Below, in pieces: positions 59,356 to 64,000 of a stretch of 64,000 nucleotides of DNA (position 1 is the first letter of the stretch; each line of letters begins with the position of its first letter). The position numbers were made by a program, and so were the translations under genes. The DNA comes from Streptomyces sp. NBC_00237 (GTDB lineage Bacteria; Actinomycetota; Actinomycetes; Streptomycetales; Streptomycetaceae), in NCBI RefSeq assembly GCF_026342435.1, contig NZ_JAPEMT010000008.1, positions 1-64,000 on the forward strand, read 5' to 3'. The notes under the pieces are model-generated. The model made no database searches, had not been told where the DNA came from, and was given only the letters and a program-made list of their open reading frames with translations.

Positions 59356-59889
59356 ATGACCCTCAACTCGCCGCCGGAGAGCTTTTGCAGCACAGTGTCC
59401 GCCCTGGCCGATGCCACGGCTGAGACGGCATGCACGCTGGCCGACACCGTGGAAGTCGGGGGCTGGCCGGACAACGACCAGGTCGGCGTCCACGACGCGC
59501 TCGCAGCGATCGACGCTCTCGTCGCGGCACTTGCCCAGTACGACCTGGAGGCCGTCGCGATCCTTGCGCCCATCGCGACCGCGACCGAGGACATGCGGCG
59601 CTACCTCGATGCCCCGAAGACGGATCCAGCAGAGCCGGCGGATGACAGGAACGAGGAGCGCGCAGTGCCCGCCGCCCCGGACCCAGAGCATCAGTTTGGT
59701 GGCGAGACTCCAGCCGTGAGCGAGACACCGGAATCCGAGCCCGGGGCGCAGACGACGGTGGATCCACCCGCGCTCCCGGTCCAGCGAGGTGTCCGCAGAA
59801 GACGCGTTGGCCTGGGGCCGGGCTACGGCGGCATCCAGGTTGCCCAGGTTCCCGGCAGCGAGGGACCCCGTCGCGCCGGTCTGCGCTGA
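59356..59889 (+). CDS. Hypothetical protein
   Basis: 177 residues. A helical, acidic N-terminal half (DVHDALAAIDALVAALAQYD-like) and a proline-rich, basic C-terminal half. No family recognised. Confidence 0.6.
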   Translation: MTLNSPPESFCSTVSALADATAETACTLADTVEVGGWPDNDQVGVHDALAAIDALVAALAQYDLEAVAILAPIATATEDMRRYLDAPKTDPAEPADDRNEERAVPAAPDPEHQFGGETPAVSETPESEPGAQTTVDPPALPVQRGVRRRRVGLGPGYGGIQVAQVPGSEGPRRAGLR

Positions 59890-60040
59890 ACGCATGGCAC
59901 GCCCCGATGCGCTGCATCCGGTGTCCTGCATTGGGGCATGGGAACACCCAGGTGGCGAGGTCGCATTGGGGCGTGGACGGGGCGGCAGAGGCGAACCAGT
60001 GGGCACTTGTGTACCGAGGTGAGACCTGACTGCTTGCCGG

Positions 60041-60334
60041 TCAGGGACCGGTGAGGATGTCGTGGGTGCCGATCCGGCGCCAGATGATGTGCTGCGCGCC
60101 GGGACGTATTGCCGGTCCGTACTGCCACGTCGCGCGGCCGTTGCCGTCCCAGGTGAGTTCGAAGACGCCGGGCGCGCGACGGATACCTTTCACGCGGAGG
60201 CCGGCGCGGAATCGTCCTCCGGCGCGCAGGTCCGCGACGAAGGTCGCCACGGTCTGGATGAATCGGCGGCGCTGTTCCGGGGTGAGGCGGTCGAGGTCTG
60301 CGGTGAAGCGGGACGTGGTCTCGTAGGTCGGCAC
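60041..60334 (-). CDS. RelE-like protein without an adjacent antitoxin
   Basis: 97 residues from GTG 60334 (GGAGGA 5 nt upstream). RFTADLDRLTPEQRRRFIQT, a basic middle (RAGLRVKGIRRAPGVFEL) and GPAIRPGAQHIIWRRIGTHD fit the RelE/HigB-type toxin fold. No coupled antitoxin gene is visible beside it. It may be an orphan toxin, or partner elsewhere. Confidence 0.65.
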   Translation of the reverse strand: MPTYETTSRFTADLDRLTPEQRRRFIQTVATFVADLRAGGRFRAGLRVKGIRRAPGVFELTWDGNGRATWQYGPAIRPGAQHIIWRRIGTHDILTGP

Positions 60335-60704
60335 GCGGTCCTCCAGGAAGCACGAAGCCCCCGGCGGCGCCGGGGGCGGTGGGTGTCTCGCTCTGGTGCG
60401 GAGTCGGTGGTGGCGGATGCGGGGTGGGACGTTCTTGGTGGTCGTACGGGGGAGTGGTACGTGAAGGTGCGCTGGATTCCGCAGGAGTCGGCTACTTCGC
60501 GTTTTTGAGGCGTGTGAGGTGGGTGGGGCCGTCGGTTGCGCAGCATTTGCATGGCCCTCTGAAGGGCGTTCCGAGCGAAGGCCGGTGCCCGCCCGGCGGG
60601 CGCGATGCCGCCGCAAGTGCCCGCCAGGTGAGCAGTTCCGGTGAATCCTCCCGCCTCACGGGATCAGGCTTTCGCGCAGGTCAGAGCCGGTGTTCGCTGC
60701 GGGA
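60335..60704. other. Gap upstream of the relaxase, candidate oriT
   Basis: No gene is supported. Hairpins: GCCCCCGGC/GCCGGGGGC (60357-60377) and GCCCGCC/GGCGGGC around 60588-60602. MobF relaxase genes often sit beside oriT, so a nic site may lie here, but none can be named from sequence. Confidence 0.4.
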
Positions 60705-62612
60705 ATGCTCAGCATCGCGAAGGTCCAGCGGCGTAACGCCTGGCGGTACTACGTGCGCGGGGTTGCGTACGGGGACGGACGCCGCCCCGTCGGCCAGGCG
60801 TTGAAGGACGCCCAGGAGACGGCCGGGCTCCCGCCCGGGGTGTGGAGGGGGCGCGGCCTGGCCGCGCTCGGACTCACCGACGGAGCGAGGGTGACGGAGC
60901 GGCAGATGGAGCTGCTGTTCGGTCGGGGCCAGCATCCGGACGCCGACCGCATCGAGCGGCGCCTCCTGGACGACGGCGTCGATCCGGGTACGGCACGGCG
61001 GGCCACCGTCCTCGGCCAGCCGATCGAGGAAATCGAGGCCCGCAAGCAGACCCCGCTGCTCGCCCTGGACTTCACCTTCCGGCCGCAGGCATCGCTGGTC
61101 GTGCTGTGGGCACTGGGCGATGAACGGACGCGCCGGGTCATCGAGCGCGCGCACGAGCGGGCCGTCGCCGCGACCCTTCGCTGGCTGGAGGACGAAGTCG
61201 CGGAGATCCGCTGGGGGTCCGGCCGCCACCGCGCGAAGGCCCCGGCCCTGGTCGTTGCGGCGTACCGCCACTTCGACAACAGGAACGGATTTCCCCTCCT
61301 GCACGAGCACTGCCTGATTGCCAATCGGGCACAGCGCCCGGACGGCTCCTGGTACGCGCTGGACACGGTCCGTCTCTATCAGCATGTGGTGGCGGCAGGG
61401 ACGCTCTACACCCTCACGATGACCACCGAGGTGTGCGAGGAGCTCGGACTGGCGACCGTGCCCCGGGAGGTGACGCCGGGCCTGCGCCCGGTGATGGAGA
61501 TAGCCGGGGTCGACCAGGAGCTCATCGCCTGGTCCTCCACCCGTCGCCGGCGGATTGAGGACGTCCTGGAAGGCATCACCGATGACTACATCCGCAAGCA
61601 CGGGCGGCTGCCGGGTGAGCGCGCCCGCCACGGTCTGGCGTGGTGGGCGGCGCAGGAGACCCGCCCGGAGAAGAAGACCCCGCGCCCGCTGGACCAGCTG
61701 CTCGCGTGGTGGCGCGTCTGCGCGCTCCTGAAGTTCGGGCAGCGGGTGGTCGATGGGCTGCTGGAGCGGTGCCGGGCAGCCGGTGCGGTGATCCGGGCCC
61801 GGGTGGGGCCACGGGTGGACACCGCGCTCGCCGCCGTCGACGTCGCCGCGGTTGTCTTTACGGTGCGCAACGTCTTCGCTCGCCGCCATGTCTTGGCCGA
61901 AGCGCGTCGGCACCTGCTGGAGACCCTGCGTGGCCGCGCGCTGCCGCCCCGCATCGACAGCTACATTGCCGACCGTGCCCTGGAGTGCTACGGCCGTCAG
62001 CTCACCGTGCCCCAGAAAGGCCAGCGGGCCCCGGCCCCGGATCAGCTCTCCTACACCTGCGATTTTTCCTGGCCCGTTCGTTGGTGGATCGCGGGAGCCG
62101 ACGGGAAGCCGCCGCGGGAGTCATCGCGCTACGAGCGGGCCCGGGTTGCCAGCCTTGCCCTGCAGAACGCGATCCGCGCCGCCCTAACCGCGCCGCCCGC
62201 CGTACGGGACGGAGCTCCGACCGCGACGTCGAAGGCCTCACGGCCCGTCGACGACCACCACGGCCACGACGACCAGACCGCGCCTCACGCCGTCGACCAC
62301 CCCGGCCGGGACGCCGCTCGTACTCCGGCGCAGCACGCCGCCACCATCCACGCCCACCAGCAGGCGGCGATGCCGCAGGAATACCTCGAGGGCCGGACGA
62401 CGGACCCCGCGACGTGGATGACCTCACCGCAGAACCTCGCCCGGATCGCCGCGCACACCCGGGCCGCAGAGGCTCGCAGCCGCCAGGTCGAAGAGAAGGC
62501 ACGGGGTGTGGAGCAGGCGAAGCAGCCTGAGCCGTCCGCAGATCCGGGCAGTCAGCAGCACCACCCCACGGCGCAGCCGGACCAGAGCAGGGGGCCCGGC
62601 CGCGCGGGCTGA
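60705..62612 (+). CDS. MobF/TrwC-type relaxase domain protein
   Basis: 635 residues from ATG 60705. N-terminal tyrosines Y15 Y16 and Y22 lie where MobF nickases have theirs (NAWRYYVRGVAYGDG). LDFTFRPQASLVVLWALGDE and the metal site H189 with H200 and H202 (NGFPLLHEHCLIAN) are present, followed by ALDTVRLYQHVVAAGTLY. There is no helicase part, so it is shorter than full TrwC/TraA proteins; the C-terminus is Ala/His-rich. It would nick oriT and pilot single-stranded transfer, unlike TraB-only systems. Confidence 0.85.
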   Translation: MLSIAKVQRRNAWRYYVRGVAYGDGRRPVGQALKDAQETAGLPPGVWRGRGLAALGLTDGARVTERQMELLFGRGQHPDADRIERRLLDDGVDPGTARRATVLGQPIEEIEARKQTPLLALDFTFRPQASLVVLWALGDERTRRVIERAHERAVAATLRWLEDEVAEIRWGSGRHRAKAPALVVAAYRHFDNRNGFPLLHEHCLIANRAQRPDGSWYALDTVRLYQHVVAAGTLYTLTMTTEVCEELGLATVPREVTPGLRPVMEIAGVDQELIAWSSTRRRRIEDVLEGITDDYIRKHGRLPGERARHGLAWWAAQETRPEKKTPRPLDQLLAWWRVCALLKFGQRVVDGLLERCRAAGAVIRARVGPRVDTALAAVDVAAVVFTVRNVFARRHVLAEARRHLLETLRGRALPPRIDSYIADRALECYGRQLTVPQKGQRAPAPDQLSYTCDFSWPVRWWIAGADGKPPRESSRYERARVASLALQNAIRAALTAPPAVRDGAPTATSKASRPVDDHHGHDDQTAPHAVDHPGRDAARTPAQHAATIHAHQQAAMPQEYLEGRTTDPATWMTSPQNLARIAAHTRAAEARSRQVEEKARGVEQAKQPEPSADPGSQQHHPTAQPDQSRGPGRAG

Positions 62613-62729
62613 GCGATGCCAACCGGCCAGCCCATGGCCAATCTGCGCCTTCACCCGCGAGCCCCGGCAGCCCGGATCGAGAATCGTGATGCCGGGAGCA
62701 CCCGGGCCACCCCCACCTTGGAGTGCCAC

Positions 62730-63461
62730 GTGACCTATGAGGCCCGCGACCTGAACCTGACCGACCCGACGCAGAGCTATCTGCACTTCGTCCTCTACAC
62801 CCAGGTCCAGAACGGGATCGCGTCGTCGACGCTGAACGCCGAGCTGGAGATCGATGCTCAGCAGACCGTGACGCCACACTTCCAGGAGTGGCTGAACAGG
62901 CTGGTGCGCTGCGAGCCCAGCGCGATGCACTGCACCCTTGTGGCGCCGACGAAGATCCCTGCCCTGTTCCATCCGTGCGTCACGGAGGACGAGAACAGCC
63001 CGTCGGCCATCAACGGATCGGGCTGCATCTGCCGCCGCACCTTCTACGACCCCGAGTTCGGGCTGCCGGTCGTGGCAGAGCACTTCAAACACGTGGGCAC
63101 CGGCGGCACGGACCAGTGGAGCTACAAGACGTACGCCCCACTCGAACTGCGCCCGGATGACATCTTCAGCCGCTTCCACACCGGCCGCAGCCTGTTCTGG
63201 GCCCGTACGGACAAGGGCGACCTGTCGATCCTTCCGCAGCGCCACGGCATGGGCTACAACCTCGGGTACAACGGCGGAGGCCCGCACGCCCTGGCCGCCT
63301 ACCTCACTCAGATCGCCCGCAACGACGGAGGCACCACGCCCGCCGGCGTCCCGTACGAGGACGCGCACCCGGCGATCCTGGCCTGGACGCAAAGCAAGGC
63401 GGCGGACCGTGGCACGAACGAGCTGTCGCTCAGCGACCTCCAGGCCATGATGCAGAGCTGA
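62730..63461 (+). CDS. Hypothetical protein
   Basis: 243 residues from GTG 62730 (TTGGAG upstream). Well-folded, with AMHCTLVAPTKIPALFHPC, NGSGCICRRTFYDPEFGLPV and RHGMGYNLGYNGGGPHALAA. Paired cysteines may hold a metal. No family recognised. Confidence 0.7.
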   Translation: MTYEARDLNLTDPTQSYLHFVLYTQVQNGIASSTLNAELEIDAQQTVTPHFQEWLNRLVRCEPSAMHCTLVAPTKIPALFHPCVTEDENSPSAINGSGCICRRTFYDPEFGLPVVAEHFKHVGTGGTDQWSYKTYAPLELRPDDIFSRFHTGRSLFWARTDKGDLSILPQRHGMGYNLGYNGGGPHALAAYLTQIARNDGGTTPAGVPYEDAHPAILAWTQSKAADRGTNELSLSDLQAMMQS

Positions 63462-63478
63462 CCGGCGCACCAACCTGG

Positions 63479-63507
63479 CGCCCCACGGACCCGGCGTCCG
63501 TGGGGCG
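63479..63507. terminator. Terminator hairpin
   Basis: Perfect 12-bp arms (63479-63490, 63496-63507) with loop CCGGC, after the 63461 stop. Confidence 0.75.
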
Positions 63508-63678
63508 TCCGCGTGTGCGCCGCCATCGGGAAGGCCGGGCCCGTAGATGATCCGCGTCGCGGGACGGACAGCGAAGTCGCTGCGCCAGCTTGCGGGACGC
63601 TGCCGCAGTGTCCGCCCTGGACACGGTGGGGATCGGCGAGGGTGCGGGAGAGTGACCCGCCCGAGTTTGGAGGCCCCG

Positions 63679-63882
63679 ATGGCCAACCCGGCCCCGACGT
63701 ACATCTCGCCGAAGCAGCTGAAGCGACTGGAGGAGCTCGCCGCCGCGAGCCAGTTACGCGCGGCACTGTTTCCGTCCCCGTCCCCGAAGACGCCGCCGGC
63801 CCGGCGCCGCTCCCGCCAGTACCCCGGCGGCCTGCCGAACCCGTGGTGGTCCGCGCGTCCGCGCCGACGTCTCCAGGGGTGA
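63679..63882 (+). CDS. Small basic protein
   Basis: 67 residues; GGAGG 5 nt upstream. PTYISPKQLKRLEELAAASQ then a proline/arginine tail. It contains a TTA leucine codon (63754-63756), so expression may need bldA tRNA. Confidence 0.6.
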   Translation: MANPAPTYISPKQLKRLEELAAASQLRAALFPSPSPKTPPARRRSRQYPGGLPNPWWSARPRRRLQG

Positions 63883-63927
63883 GCCGACACGTCGGGCGCC
63901 CCTGTTCGCCCGGTTGCGGCAGCTGAA

Positions 63928-63944
63928 TCTTTACGGCGTAAACC
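63928..63944. promoter_or_regulatory. Candidate parS palindrome, one degenerate end
   Basis: TCTTTACGGCGTAAACC keeps the full TTTACGGCGTAAA core (63930-63942) of the parB-upstream sites but loses symmetry outside it. Confidence 0.6.
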
Positions 63945-64000
63945 GCGTCCGCATGACGATGTACCGCCCGGCGAGTGGAGCCCATCGTGGTGTGCATCGG

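Noticed and set aside
61061-61123. Helicase domain expected after a MobF relaxase
   Set aside because: No Walker A or helicase motifs are found in the rest of the protein, so the relaxase is described as helicase-less.
61855-61870. Half of the parS-like motif inside the relaxase gene (TCTTTACGG)
   Set aside because: The right arm is missing and the site is in coding sequence.
1-64000. tRNA, rRNA, CRISPR arrays and insertion sequences
   Set aside because: Nothing resembling a cloverleaf, rRNA core, repeat-spacer array or transposase with terminal inverted repeats was seen on reading both strands.

Overview
The window is very GC-rich. Its genes begin with ATG, GTG and a few TTG codons behind purine-rich ribosome sites, and it carries WhiB-like, Lsr2-like, Tap and Tpg proteins. 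This points to Streptomyces or a close relative. The tap and tpg genes (telomere-associated protein and telomere terminal protein), a ParB/ParA partition locus, a TraB-type DNA translocase and a MobF-type relaxase together suggest a conjugative linear plasmid, or a plasmid-like end of a linear chromosome. The first 149 bases hold a run of 22-nt palindromes with AA centres, cut by the window edge, which may be (sub)telomeric.

Layout. 1-2.6 kb: palindrome array, then two overlapping winged-helix genes resembling RepL-type plasmid replication proteins, then a GCAGC-rich repeat region. 2.6-9.8 kb: accessory genes (aminoglycoside phosphotransferase-like protein, many hypotheticals, a RelE-like toxin with its partner). 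9.8-12.9 kb: tpg, a small helix-turn-helix gene and tap, read leftward. 13-20.6 kb: flavoprotein, tiny Q/N-rich proteins, small membrane protein, RsbW-like ATPase protein, HTH/TPR regulator, HAD phosphatase, and a Y-family polymerase relative behind a LexA/SOS box. 20.8-25.3 kb: a Ser/Thr kinase fused to a DnaJ C-terminal-like segment, a DciA-like protein, a winged-helix replication-type protein, and a lone Tap-like HTH protein. 25.8-29.8 kb: split RibD-like deaminase and reductase, an HTH/TPR regulator, and a GntR-UTRA-GNAT fusion.

30-55 kb: a rightward block of mostly small genes, often overlapping by ATGA or GTGA and separated by GC-rich hairpins. It includes a WhiB-like protein, a coiled-coil/membrane/HTH protein, a large low-complexity protein, TraB, several small membrane and zinc-finger proteins, a DUF4097-type repeat protein, a GGDEF protein, an ASCH-domain protein, an Lsr2-like protein, and two nucleoside-deoxyribosyltransferase-like proteins, one fused to a HIT domain. 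This looks like a transfer/spread region plus cargo. 55.3-57.9 kb: a canonical terminator, four copies of TCTTTACGSCGTAAAGA, then parB and parA. The same palindrome recurs at 42.85 kb and, with one degenerate end, at 63.93 kb, so it is a strong candidate parS. 58-64 kb: hypotheticals, one apparent frameshifted gene, a RelE-like protein, and a MobF-type relaxase with a possible oriT upstream.

How the parts may work together: Tap and Tpg would prime and cap linear ends, the winged-helix and DciA-like proteins would start internal replication, ParAB with the dispersed palindromes would segregate the replicon, and TraB with the relaxase and small membrane proteins would move it between cells. All function calls come from reading motifs; no database search was run.
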